Shown here: piece by piece, positions 1-7,569 of the stretch
How the letters are laid out: every line of letters begins with the position of its first letter
Numbering within the stretch: the stretch's first letter is position 1
Source: Hymenobacter elongatus
Lineage (GTDB): Bacteria; Bacteroidota; Bacteroidia; Cytophagales; Hymenobacteraceae
Assembly: GCF_004745955.1 (NCBI RefSeq)
Contig: NZ_SRLD01000027.1
Location: 1-64,000 of the forward strand
DNA length: 64,000 bases
Direction of reading: 5' to 3'
Notes under the pieces: model-generated
Seen by the model: only the letters and a program-made list of their open reading frames with translations
Database searches by the model: none
Told to the model about the DNA's origin: nothing
Position numbers and translations under genes: made by a program

Positions 1-90
1 GTGGGCTGCCAAAGCCGCGTCGAGGCCTTGATTGGCAGCTGTTTCAATGAATTGGTCTATCGCGTCAATTTCTTGCTGGGTAATGGCCAT
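1..90 (-). CDS. Partial small protein, 3' end beyond left edge
   Basis: An ATG at 88-90 on the minus strand opens a reading frame that stays open to the left edge. The 30 visible residues begin MAITQQEIDAIDQFIETAAN and continue in a soluble, helical, Gln/Asp/Ala-rich style that looks like real protein. The start lies 90 nt downstream of the neighbouring DUF1353 stop, so the two may be co-transcribed. The family is not recognisable from this fragment and the function is unknown. The gene is truncated by the window, not by mutation. Confidence 0.45.
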   Translation of the reverse strand, partial: MAITQQEIDAIDQFIETAANQGLDAALAAH

Positions 91-181
91 GGGTATGAGG
101 GTTAAGTGAGTTAATAGTGGGGCTATGCTTTGATATACAGCCCTGATTTCAAAGCACAGCGTCTGGTACTTGCGTTGCGAC

Positions 182-841
182 TTATCCCTTTGTGCGGGAC
201 TTGGATGGTCGGGTCGTGGCGGCCCGCGGGGTACGAGTAGTGTACTGGGCTGACTTGGCTTTTAAATGCCTATCCACCAAAGATTCGAGTTGACGAAAAG
301 GGCGAATCGGGTTAGGTCGGGCTCGTAGGTCGGCCGCAATTTCGCGGTACGTAGTGCGCAGGCTTTCTTCCGAAGTGTCGGGCATGGTCCGGTCAGTGGC
401 TAGCAACGCTTCTTGCATCGGATGCCGGAACTCGTTCCAGAATGTGATGCGGGGCATCCAAGCACTGAGACGCACGCCTACGTATAGGAGCTCGGCCTCC
501 GCCGCGGAGCAGCCCCCGGCCCGGCACGCCTGGTAAAACATATAGTCCGCGGCCGAACGAGCTGCTTGAGGGTTGGGGGCGTGCATGGATAGGTCGCAGG
601 CTACGTCGTGCACAATGGAGGCGCGCCGATAAGCGCCAGTGTAGGGAGAACCCACTGTGGACCAGAGCGGAGCAGGAATGCTGGCGCCGTTCACGACGCT
701 GCCTTGAGGTGCCCGCCATGTGGTGCCGGCTGGGTCTTTAAACCAGAAATCGCGCAACAGTTCCATGTTACGGTCGGTGGCGTCGTATGGGCCCGTCAAC
801 CACGTGGCCTGTGGGTCTTCTGAAAAAGTGCCGAAGGACAT
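182..841 (-). CDS. DUF1353 family protein
   Basis: A 219-residue soluble protein with no signal peptide or membrane segment. The family signature is clear near residues 40-85: a W-R-A-P-x-G motif, then NGASIPAPLWS, a G-x-P-x-x-G-x-Y stretch and an A-x-x-x-H-D-x-A-C motif. This is the conserved core of DUF1353, often found on phages and mobile elements. The conserved His-Asp-x-x-Cys suggests a metal or catalytic site, but no activity is established. The C-terminal 60 residues are Arg/Pro-rich and basic, which could mean nucleic-acid or envelope contact (inference). It sits alone with the partial gene to its left. Confidence 0.75.
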   Translation of the reverse strand: MSFGTFSEDPQATWLTGPYDATDRNMELLRDFWFKDPAGTTWRAPQGSVVNGASIPAPLWSTVGSPYTGAYRRASIVHDVACDLSMHAPNPQAARSAADYMFYQACRAGGCSAAEAELLYVGVRLSAWMPRITFWNEFRHPMQEALLATDRTMPDTSEESLRTTYREIAADLRARPNPIRPFRQLESLVDRHLKAKSAQYTTRTPRAATTRPSKSRTKG

Positions 842-981
842 GGAGATTGAAACTTAAGCGAGAAGTTGGCAAAAGAAACAACCGACAGCCAGACAGGCCT
901 GGGGCATTTCCGAGGCTATTCGTGGGCTTTAGAAGAAATTCTGCTTGATATCAAAGGACGCTACTTCATTCTGACACAGCA

Positions 982-998
982 TCAGTGCTACCACTGAA
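982..998. repeat. 17-bp hairpin repeat, copy 1
   Basis: TCAGTGCTACCACTGAA, which contains the 6-bp inverted repeat TCAGTG/CACTGA around a 4-nt loop. An identical 17-bp copy lies at 4315-4331. Both are intergenic and both are followed by an AT-rich ATTT stretch. The 842-1124 gap otherwise shows no gene. Confidence 0.6.
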
Positions 999-1124
999 TT
1001 TCGCGTGTATTTCGTGCGTTCCCGTTGCTTTCCGCAATGAGAGCGATAGTTCCCCGACTGTTTGCTGCAGTTCGTTGACTAAAAATCCGGTTGGCCACTA
1101 CTTTTGCTCCTACCGAGCCTTAGA

Positions 1125-2126
1125 TGTATAGTCCCAGGGAGTGATGGTGTATTTTCCGGGCTGGAATTTCGCACGCATCTATGGGACAAGTACTCCACGG
1201 CAGCGCCCGCACAACGGCGGCAATACGGGCCGCTATCCAACACAGCCAGGAAAGCCTACAAAGCTTAGCCAGCCGCTACAGCATCAACCCGAAAACGGTG
1301 GCCAAGTGGCGCAAACGCCCCAGCGTGCTGGACGCGCGCATGGGGCCCGAACCGGCCTCGACGGTGCTTACCCCTGAGCAAGAAGCCATCGCCGTGGCCT
1401 TTCGGCGGCACACCCTGCTGGCGCTGGATGATTGCCTGTACGCGCTGCAGGCCACGATTCCGCACCTGTCCCGCTCGGCGCTGCACCGCTGTTTCCAACG
1501 CCACGGCATCAGTCGCCTGCCGCTGACCGAGGATGGACAGAGCCCGCCGAAAAAGAAATTCAAGGACTATCCCATCGGCTATCTGCATGTCGACTTTGTC
1601 GAGGTCCAGACCGAAGAAGGCCGCCAGTACCTCTTCGTGGCCATTGACCGCACCAGCAAAGTGGCGTTTGCCGAATTCCACCCGCGGGCCATACGGGTCG
1701 TCGCAGCGGAGTTTCTGCGGCGCGTGCTCGACAAGTTGCCCTATCAAGTGCATACCGTGCTGACGGACAACGGGGTGCAGTTCACGCCCCAGCCGCACCA
1801 ATTCCTGCCGGGCGGGCACAGTTTTGACCGCATCTGCCGGGAATACGGCGTGGAGCACCGGTTGACCAAACCAGGCCACCCGTGGACCGACGGCCAGGTC
1901 GAGCGCATGAACCGCACGATTAAAGAAGCGACGGTTCAGCGCTTCCACTACCAGAGCACCGACGAGCTCCAGGAGTACCTACAAGCCTTTTTGCTGGCCT
2001 ATAACCACGCCAAGCGTCTGAAGACCTTGCGCGGGCTTACCCCACACGAATTTGTCTGTGCCTAGTGGCAAAAGAACCCGGCTATCTTTACCCGAGACCC
2101 GATCCACCCCACGCTGGGACTATACA
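1125..2126 (+). mobile_element. IS481-like insertion sequence, complete
   Basis: The element is 1002 bp. It is bounded by perfect 13-bp terminal inverted repeats, TGTATAGTCCCAG at 1125-1137 and CTGGGACTATACA at 2114-2126. It is flanked by a 6-bp direct repeat CTTAGA (1119-1124 and 2127-2132), which fits target-site duplication. The TGT...ACA ends and single DDE transposase are typical of the IS481 family. It inserted exactly at the left end of the IS5-like element that follows, so the order of events can be read: IS5-like first, IS481-like second. Confidence 0.9.
1181..2065 (+). CDS. IS481 family transposase (DDE)
   Basis: A 294-residue transposase that catalyses cut and strand transfer of its own element. 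Residues 1-60 form an HTH region (ASRYSINPKTVAKWRKR). The catalytic rve/DDE core follows, with D138 in LHVDFVEV, D196 in VLTDNG and E241 in DGQVERMNRTIKE; all three acidic residues are present. The C-terminus has the usual YNHAKRLKTLRGLTPHEF motif. Length matches IS481-type enzymes. The start is the ATG 56 bp inside the left inverted repeat. With intact ends and triad it looks functional. Confidence 0.93.
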   Translation: MGQVLHGSARTTAAIRAAIQHSQESLQSLASRYSINPKTVAKWRKRPSVLDARMGPEPASTVLTPEQEAIAVAFRRHTLLALDDCLYALQATIPHLSRSALHRCFQRHGISRLPLTEDGQSPPKKKFKDYPIGYLHVDFVEVQTEEGRQYLFVAIDRTSKVAFAEFHPRAIRVVAAEFLRRVLDKLPYQVHTVLTDNGVQFTPQPHQFLPGGHSFDRICREYGVEHRLTKPGHPWTDGQVERMNRTIKEATVQRFHYQSTDELQEYLQAFLLAYNHAKRLKTLRGLTPHEFVCA

Positions 2127-2130
2127 CTTA

Positions 2131-2981
2131 GAGGCTGTATACAAAGTCACGCTGGCTACGTAGAGCCAGGCATGGAGCGAGAGAGGTACACGACGGATTT
2201 GACGGATGAACAGTGGGCCCAAGTGCATTCCGTACTGCCTGGCGCCCGCAACGGGCGTGGCGGTCGGCCACGGCGCTGGCCCGTGCGAGCGGTGTGGGAC
2301 GCCCTTTTCTACCAAGCACGCAACGGCTGCTCGAGGCGCAATCTACCCCACGACCTGCCCCCCTGGAACGTGGTGTGGGGCAGCTTCCGGCGCTGGCGCG
2401 CCAACGGGACGCTAGCGCAGGTCCACGAAGCGTTGCGGGCGTCGGTGCGGCGGCACGCGGGCAAAGCGCCGCAGCCGACCGCCGCGATTCTCGGCAGCCA
2501 AGCCGTGCGCACGGCGGGTAAAAGGGGGGCTGTTAGGGCTACGACGCGGGCAAAGGCATAACCGGCCGCCAGCGCCATTTGCTCGTCGACACTTTGAGCC
2601 TGGTCTTGGTGGCCCACGTGCAGCCGGCCAGCGAACAAGACCAACGGGGAGCGGGGCCGCTGCTGAGCGAAGCAGGTCGGTGCTATCCGGCGCTCCGGCG
2701 GGTGTGGGCCGATGGCGGTTACAGCGGGCCGCTGGTTGCCGGTGCGGCCCCAGATGGGTGCCAGGTGCTGATTGTCGCCAAGCCGGCCGGTAGCAAAACG
2801 TTTACCGCGCTGCCCAGGCGCTGGGTGGTCGATCGCACCTTCGCCTGGCTCAGCCACAACCGCCGCCTCGGCACCCGCGACTTGGAAACCACGCCCCAGA
2901 GTAGCCGCGCCTGGATTTTCGTCGCCATAATTCACCTCATGTGCCGCCGCTTACACCCAGTTTGACTTTGTATACACCTTC
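2131..2981 (+). mobile_element. IS5-like insertion sequence, decayed
   Basis: An 851-bp element with imperfect 19-bp terminal inverted repeats at 2131-2149 and 2963-2981. They share TGTATACAAAGTCA and differ only near the outer tip. A TTA trinucleotide flanks both ends (2128-2130 and 2982-2984), fitting the 3-bp TNA target duplication of IS5/IS1031-type elements. The left TTA is embedded in the CTTAGA duplication made by the neighbouring IS481-like element. The transposase inside is broken (see the pseudogene entry). Confidence 0.85.
2172..2965 (+). pseudogene. IS5-family (DUF4096) transposase, frameshifted, catalytic residues lost
   Basis: The start ATG at 2172 gives a DUF4096 N-terminal domain (ERYTTDLTDEQWAQVHSVLP). 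The first frame ends at 2561 and the protein continues one frame over to 2965. The expected KRGAVRGYDAGK is recovered only if one G is restored near 2541, and a TAG in the second frame just before the junction argues against ordinary -1 slippage at the upstream A4G6 run. The family motif DSQSVKT reads LGSQAVRT, so the first catalytic Asp is Gly (codon 2493-2495). The family's VVERTFAWL reads VVDRTFAWL, changing the last acidic residue to Asp (codon 2831-2833). Only VWADGGYSG keeps its Asp. It is almost certainly inactive. Confidence 0.85.
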
Positions 2982-2984
2982 TTA

Positions 2985-3359
2985 GAAACTACCGCCTAAG
3001 GAATCATTTTACTTATCTCTTTCAGTCAGGCGTACGGGTTTCTAACATACGTTTGTATTAATCAAAAATTGAGAGCAAATGGTCATTAACCAGCAGTAAC
3101 TTCTTGTATACTTTTATATTAAACATATTTCCCATATTAAACATGTTCTGAGCGACCTATTGTGGGCCAGTCAGGCCCACAAGCATTGAGCAACGTAGGT
3201 TGAAGGTGTGATGTGTTCGGGTTATGCCAGTCATCTCTGCATAATGCAAGTACAGCGCAATGACTTTTAATATGTAAAATTAGCGTTTCCTAAGCCATAG
3301 GCTGCTGACTAAGCAGCGCAAGACAACAGAATAATTGGTGTCAGTTGGTATTCTGTTTA
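2985..3359. other. AT-rich intergenic region with stem-loop and short direct repeat
   Basis: No gene seen in about 375 bp. It holds an 11-bp direct repeat ATATTAAACAT (3116-3126 and 3134-3144). It also holds a perfect 8-bp stem-loop, TGTGGGCC/GGCCCACA with a 5-nt loop (3161-3181). The stem-loop has no T-tract, so it is not a standard terminator. The AT content matches the following gene and differs from the GC-rich plasmid backbone. Confidence 0.5.
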
Positions 3360-4250
3360 TTAAAAAAAGCCAAGCCCGGTACTAATACCAAAACCGACCC
3401 AAGGTTTACGTTGATATATCCATTCCTCACTATCTACTCCTGTGCTGTGATCAACCCCCAAGGCAACGACTAAACCTATATTATTACGAATCAATGTAAA
3501 GGCAAGCCCTGTGGAAAGACCTAGGTTGGTGCGATCGTATTCGTAACTGCTTTGGTTATAGTAAGTAGTCTTGCCTAAAGAAACAGTCGTCGCTCCAACG
3601 AAAAAGCTTAATGCGTACCCGTAGTGGTTGACGCCGCGAGGGCTAAAGAATGAGTTTCCCCGAACACCACCCACATTGACAGCAAAGCTAAGATCGGACG
3701 TTGCTGGTGTAGGGTTTGTGCTGCCTCGGGCGTTCCACCTAAAGCGCAAGGGTACGGTGTTGTAGCTGACTAAAAAAGCACGAAATGGGATCTTAATTAC
3801 CCGTGTAGGGGCACCCACGTTTTTTCTCGAAAGGTCGATTTCAATTTGGTGTTTATCTAAGTCGGTGGCTTCATTGATAACATCAGGTCGAGATTCGACC
3901 GGAGTCAGATTCTTAATTTGCCAGACGTCTACAACAGGTACTACCCCGTTCATTTTTACTACAGCCCAAATTCCTTGACGTCCCGTGTAAATAGGTTTAG
4001 GTTCTTCTTTGCTGCCTATTTCTCGGTAGAGGAAATTTACAGCGGTCTCTGTTGTTACGGGGTAGTTCTGAGCGACGGCCTGTGCATTGAGCTTGTTCTT
4101 GATTTCTACGCCTTCGACCTGTGGTGTCACTGGCGTATTCGCTGCCGGTGGCAACGTTTTAGGCAACACATGGTGAAAGCGGAAAAGTTGAGCGTTTGTA
4201 ACAATAGTTGAACAAATGATGACGGCGCTGGCGAGTAACAGTCTTTTCAT
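3360..4250 (-). CDS. Hypothetical secreted/outer-membrane beta-barrel-type protein
   Basis: Start chosen at the ATG at 4250, giving MKRLLLASAVIICSTIVTNAQ, a clean Sec signal peptide; an in-frame start 7 codons upstream would spoil it. The 296-residue product has a middle part with VKMNGVVPVVDVWQIKNL and alternating hydrophobic/polar strands. It ends with GFGISTGLGFF, a C-terminal aromatic typical of outer-membrane barrels recognised by BamA. Several short Gly-rich strands (FFVGATTVSLGKT, LSTGLAFTLIRNN) support a barrel. The family is not recognised. The gene is clearly AT-richer than its surroundings, which suggests separate acquisition. It could instead be a periplasmic beta-rich protein. 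Confidence 0.7.
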   Translation of the reverse strand: MKRLLLASAVIICSTIVTNAQLFRFHHVLPKTLPPAANTPVTPQVEGVEIKNKLNAQAVAQNYPVTTETAVNFLYREIGSKEEPKPIYTGRQGIWAVVKMNGVVPVVDVWQIKNLTPVESRPDVINEATDLDKHQIEIDLSRKNVGAPTRVIKIPFRAFLVSYNTVPLRFRWNARGSTNPTPATSDLSFAVNVGGVRGNSFFSPRGVNHYGYALSFFVGATTVSLGKTTYYNQSSYEYDRTNLGLSTGLAFTLIRNNIGLVVALGVDHSTGVDSEEWIYQRKPWVGFGISTGLGFF

Positions 4251-4314
4251 GTAATGTAGGTTTGAAACCATTTCGCGTATAGCGTAAACTTATCTTTATG
4301 GGACTGGTTTTGGC

Positions 4315-4331
4315 TCAGTGCTACCACTGAA
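4315..4331. repeat. 17-bp hairpin repeat, copy 2
   Basis: Identical to 982-998 (TCAGTGCTACCACTGAA). It lies 65 bp upstream of the start of the outer-membrane-type gene on the minus strand, so it could be a regulatory stem-loop or the mark of a small repeat family. Confidence 0.6.
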
Positions 4332-4462
4332 ATTTTCATAAATATCCTGTTTCCGAATCGATCCCTCTCCTAACTCTTATGCTACCCCAATGACCCGTTT
4401 TCGTAGCCACTAAATGGGACGTTTTCTAAGCGCGTCATCACTTTCACGCAAACGAAATGAGT

Positions 4463-4478
4463 TGAATGCGCGCATTCA
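4463..4478. repeat. Perfect 16-bp palindrome
   Basis: TGAATGCGCGCATTCA reads identically on both strands. It lies in the gene-free stretch 4251-4715, where no other feature was found except the hairpin repeat at 4315. It could be a dimeric-regulator site or a recombination remnant. Confidence 0.5.
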
Positions 4479-4715
4479 GCGCGCTATTTTGCAGGAACGA
4501 TGACACGGTCAACCAGTTTTTCGCTGGCTGATCACCTGAACACCTTTTTTCGTTGAAAGTGAAAGCCTAGCTGGGACGGCTTAATTTTGCGCGGGTGGGG
4601 AAGTTTGAGCAGTCTGACGGCTTCGGTCGTGTCGGGATAGTTGACGTTCAGGGGGATGGGTGGCCTTCACACGTCAGTTCGAAACCTTTGGGCAAGCCGA
4701 TGTGCTTGTAATAGG

Positions 4716-4918
4716 CCGCCGTCAACCGCTCGGTGGTGGTGGCTTTGAAGGTGCTGCACTTCGTGAACCCGGCCGCCTACCCCATCTGGGACCGCCGCGT
4801 GTACCGGTTTTGTTACCGCATGCCGGAAGGAAACCCCGCTGCGGGCCATTTTTATCAGGTCGACGATGCCGCGGCTTACGCCGACTATGCGCAAGTATGT
4901 CGCCTCGTAGTGCAGTTG
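4716..4918 (+). pseudogene. Fragment of an unrecognised protein, interrupted near the IS110 element
   Basis: The plus strand encodes a protein-like stretch with VALKVLHFVNPAAYPIWD, then RRVYRF, and later YQVDDAAAYADYAQVCRLVV. Patterned hydrophobics and the Pro-x-x-x-Pro-Ile-Trp-Asp motif look like genuine coding sequence. There is a stop just upstream and no plausible start. The similarity to genuine protein fades where the IS110-side sequence begins (about 4920). I read this as the remnant of a gene cut by the insertion. Function unknown. Confidence 0.45.
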
Positions 4919-4979
4919 ACAGCTTTTGGCCTTCTTATAGCAGCGGGGGATAAAATGAACTGTGTTCAAAAGCAAGTAA

Positions 4980-5954
4980 TCAGGCCGAGATTCTGGCAAA
5001 ATCGGGTTGATATGGCACGCCGGATTTGACGATGGCACAGGCCTGCTTGAGTAGTTTGTTACAGACGGCAATCAAGGCCAGTTTGCCATTCTTGCCTTTA
5101 GCCACTAGGCGGTCATACAGGGCTTTGCAAGCCGCGTTGGCGTTTTTGGCCGAGAAACTACACATGAACAGCTTACTGCGAATCAGTCCGCCACCCATGC
5201 GCGTAATGCGGGACTTGCCGCGTACACTCGTGCCCGAACTATATTCGCGGGGGCAAAGGCCCGCTTTCGCCGTCAGTTGCCGATAGTTCTCCACTTGCGT
5301 AAAGCCTTTGGCAAATAGCAGCAACATCGCGGCCGTTTTGCGCCCAATACCGGGGATGGAGCACAGCAGCGGCATCTCGCGGGCATAGTGTTGTTCCAAT
5401 AAGGTGACCAATTCCTTTTCCAATACCTGAATTTGCTCCTCCAATCGGTTGAGCGCTTGGCGCAGGTGCTGCTCGGCTAGCGGACCCACCACCGGGTGCT
5501 GTGCCAAGGCTTCCAGCGAGTTACGGGTCATCGTCTTTTGTCGAATCAGCTGCTCACTCACTTGTTCCAGCTGCCGACACTCAACCAGCACGGCATCGTC
5601 TGGCTGCCAAGGCGTAGGCGTCTGTTGCTGGCCGTAGCGCAGCAACCACTGGGCATCTTTGCGGTCGCTCTTGCCCTTGCCCAGGTGCATCTGAATGAAG
5701 CGTCTGACGACTAGCGGATTGACGACAGCTACCTGTGCCCCCTGTTCGACCAGGTAATAGGCCAGGGCCAGATAATACGAGCCGGTGGCTTCCATCACAT
5801 ACAGGCACTCCGCTCCGCAACGGCGCACGAGCTCTTCAAAGCCGGCTTTTGCATTGCTTACTTCGGCGTGCTGGAGCCGCGTTTGTACGGGATAGCACAC
5901 CGCCAGCGTGGCTTTGCTCACATCGATACCGACTACGTTCAAGGTAGCTTCCAT
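4980..5954 (-). CDS. IS110 family transposase (DEDD recombinase)
   Basis: A 324-residue IS110-type recombinase. The N-terminal RuvC-like domain carries VVGIDVSK with D11, E55 in VMEATGSYY, and D97/D100 in KSDRKDAQ, matching the DEDD tetrad. The C-terminal Transposase_20 domain has the helix-hairpin motif LCSIPGIGRKTAAMLL and the serine-containing stretch AGLCPREYSSGTSVRGKSRITRMGGG, where the nucleophile Ser of this family lies. Length and motifs are complete, so it is probably active. IS110 elements have no conventional inverted repeats, so exact ends were not placed. The element appears to have landed between the gene fragment at 4716 and a resolvase fragment at 6212. Confidence 0.92.
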   Translation of the reverse strand: MEATLNVVGIDVSKATLAVCYPVQTRLQHAEVSNAKAGFEELVRRCGAECLYVMEATGSYYLALAYYLVEQGAQVAVVNPLVVRRFIQMHLGKGKSDRKDAQWLLRYGQQQTPTPWQPDDAVLVECRQLEQVSEQLIRQKTMTRNSLEALAQHPVVGPLAEQHLRQALNRLEEQIQVLEKELVTLLEQHYAREMPLLCSIPGIGRKTAAMLLLFAKGFTQVENYRQLTAKAGLCPREYSSGTSVRGKSRITRMGGGLIRSKLFMCSFSAKNANAACKALYDRLVAKGKNGKLALIAVCNKLLKQACAIVKSGVPYQPDFARISA

Positions 5955-6180
5955 GGAGAAAAGAGATTAAGTGCTTGAAATCTGGCCAAACAGTGGTTTC
6001 TAGGGAGCTATTTTCAATCCTGATACAGGCTCTCAGGCCTACTGGAACTGTCCAACGTCGCCCAAGAACAGGGAGGGGATTCTCATTTTAGACGGGCTGC
6101 AAAAAGGCCCTTTACTCTAATCAACCTTACTCCTCCCTGTCACTGTCAGCACCTGAAGGTAAGTCCGTTGCAAACATAGG
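5955..6180 (-). ncRNA. Candidate bridge RNA region of the IS110 element
   Basis: About 220 bp of non-coding sequence immediately upstream of the IS110 recombinase gene. IS110-group elements encode a structured bridge RNA in the non-coding segment upstream of the recombinase that selects target and donor DNA. Here a perfect 9-bp inverted repeat (ACAGGGAGG at 6068-6076, CCTCCCTGT at 6132-6140) encloses a loop of about 55 nt that contains a GC-rich GGGCTGCAAAAAGGCCC stretch. The position and the stem are seen; the RNA and its guide loops are inferred. Upstream placement fits the IS110 group rather than IS1111. Confidence 0.35.
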
Positions 6181-6211
6181 ATTACTCTAAGCCCTTTTGA
6201 CCACGGCAGTA

Positions 6212-6375
6212 CTAACCCAGCGCTGCCTGCAGGTGGTTGCAGTAGCGTTTGACGCTGGAGAGGCTGATGCCGGTTAGTTCCACGGTTTCAGCCACGGACA
6301 AGCCTTTTTCAAGCGCTTTCCGCACTTTGCCCAAGTTCTCGGCGTCCAGGCCTTTGGGCCGGCCGATGTGCTTGC
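6212..6375 (-). pseudogene. C-terminal fragment of a Tn3-type serine resolvase
   Basis: In-frame minus-strand codons give GKHIGRPKGLDAENLG, then KVRKALEKGLSVAETVELTG and ISLSSVKRYCNHLQAALG before a stop at 6212. GRPKG followed by a helix-turn-helix is the DNA-binding tail of serine resolvases/invertases. The catalytic N-terminal domain (YxRVS) is missing and the frame is lost upstream. It is a relic of a transposon other than the intact Tn3-like element at 35850, whose resolvase tail differs. The gap 5955-6615 otherwise contains the bridge-RNA candidate and a terminator. Confidence 0.7.
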
Positions 6376-6542
6376 CTTGGGCAGCGCAACCCTAACAAGT
6401 ATTCACAAACAGCAATAACTTCAGCCTCTTCCATAAAAACGAGATGCAGGTGCTAGGAAAGGGCACAAAATAGGAGTAGCGTTTTCATGGATGGGCTTAG
6501 CTCTACATTCTATTTAAAGTCTCAAACTAGCCCCAAAAGAAA

Positions 6543-6577
6543 TCGCCTACGAACCATCAAAGACGGACCGTAGGCGA
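6543..6577 (-). terminator. Rho-independent-like terminator downstream of the lipoprotein/tra genes
   Basis: Perfect 9-bp inverted repeat TCGCCTACG (6543-6551) / CGTAGGCGA (6569-6577). On the minus strand it is followed by TTTCTTTT. It sits 39 bp past the stop of the MmpS-like lipoprotein gene and could end the whole minus-strand transfer operon. Confidence 0.6.
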
Positions 6578-6615
6578 AGCAAGCGAAATGCTGTTTTAAG
6601 ATGCTTACAGGTGGT

Positions 6616-7008
6616 TTATTGACCGATGACGTACACTGGAACGGCCTGTGCATCTATGCCACGCCCAGTCTCTTTTTTTACCTCTTTGCCATCGAGTAGG
6701 ATGGCTACCGTTATTTCGGATGCTGGTGTTCCCCCATCAATGCTGGCCAAGATGCTGAGGTGGTCGCCTTGCTTCATGGTGCGCTTAAATGAGTAGCTGG
6801 CTGGCAAGGGCACATTATTCACGGTCGTCGTGCCGCCGCTTTCGTTGTCGTAGCTGATGTAGTCAGACACCGCAGCATTGACGGAGGTAACCTTGTACTG
6901 TACTTGGTACTCTTTTGGACTGGTGGGCGCCGCGTCGTTGTCTTTGGAGCAGCCAGGGGCTGTGGCCAAGGCTGCGCAGCTCATGAGTAGATAGGCAAGT
7001 CGTTTCAT
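6616..7008 (-). CDS. MmpS-like lipoprotein
   Basis: A 130-residue lipoprotein. The signal peptide MKRLAYLLMSCAALATAPGC ends in a lipobox with Cys20, so it should be lipidated and envelope-anchored. Residues 35-125 form a beta-sandwich-like domain with VQYKVTSVNAAVSDYISYDN, VPLPASYSFKRTMKQGDHLS and VAILLDGKEVKKETGRG. These resemble the MmpS-type accessory domain pattern (VxYxNxxG...LPxxxxxxxxxG...VxIxVDGKxV). It lies 16 bp after the TraO gene on the same strand and probably rides on the transfer operon. A role in pilus or mating-pair function is possible but unproven. Confidence 0.6.
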   Translation of the reverse strand: MKRLAYLLMSCAALATAPGCSKDNDAAPTSPKEYQVQYKVTSVNAAVSDYISYDNESGGTTTVNNVPLPASYSFKRTMKQGDHLSILASIDGGTPASEITVAILLDGKEVKKETGRGIDAQAVPVYVIGQ

Positions 7009-7024
7009 AGCTCAGGAAGAAGGG

Positions 7025-7549
7025 TTAGCGAAAGTGATACCGCAGCCCGACGCTGGCCAGGCTGGGCCAGTGGTCGATAAGCGAATTGTTGAACAAGTAG
7101 CCTTTCGTGCCAGTGGCAACCAGCGAGAGGCGGTTGCCCAAGAAGAAATCTGCTTCGAGGCCGGCTTGTGGGCCATAAGTGAAGCGTTGGGGTTCGCTCG
7201 AACCGGCAACCAACTCCCCGGAGCCGTTCTGGTTGGTCCACTCGAAGCCCGCTCCCGCGCCCACCAGCAAATGGAAATAGGCCACTTCCCCGAGATGAAA
7301 AAGTTGAGGCGAGAGCAACACCTGGCCCTGATACACCGAGTATTCGCCCCGCGAAGTCTGGTGGCCGTTTTCGTAACCGCCACTCAGGCGCAGGGCCAAG
7401 CGGTTGGTGAGCATGGGGGTATAGCTCAACTCGTAGTAGTTGCCAGTCTCAGAGCGGCCGATGTGCGCTCCCCAGGAGGCAATGTGTTTAACGTGGCGTT
7501 GGGAGGAGGCCGGCAATATGCCGGTCCCTGCCATTATAAGCACCATCAA
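7025..7549 (-). CDS. traO: Conjugative transposon protein TraO
   Basis: Outer-membrane-type protein of about 174 residues at the end of the tra operon. It has an N-terminal hydrophobic leader and then a beta-rich body with repeated barrel-like strands (YYELSYTPMLTNRLALRLSGG, FTYGPQAGLEADFFLGNRLSL), ending in SVGLRYHFR. This fits the TraO family of Bacteroidota conjugative elements, thought to act at the outer membrane. The start is uncertain. The coordinates given use TTG at 7549, an ATG lies one codon downstream, but the best signal peptide (KKLLLMVLIMAG) would begin three codons further up at an ATA codon. Confidence 0.75.
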   Translation of the reverse strand: MMVLIMAGTGILPASSQRHVKHIASWGAHIGRSETGNYYELSYTPMLTNRLALRLSGGYENGHQTSRGEYSVYQGQVLLSPQLFHLGEVAYFHLLVGAGAGFEWTNQNGSGELVAGSSEPQRFTYGPQAGLEADFFLGNRLSLVATGTKGYLFNNSLIDHWPSLASVGLRYHFR

Positions 7550-7569
7550 AAGAAGCTTTTTTATATTCG

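Noticed and set aside
1265..1948. Long minus-strand open frame inside the IS481-like transposase
   Set aside because: It is antisense to an intact DDE transposase and shows no protein-like pattern; a GC-rich shadow.
2511..2545. Programmed -1 frameshift at the A4G6 run in the IS5-like transposase
   Set aside because: A TAG in the -1 frame lies between the run and the point where the second frame becomes protein-like, so slippage there would terminate; the lost catalytic residues also favour decay.
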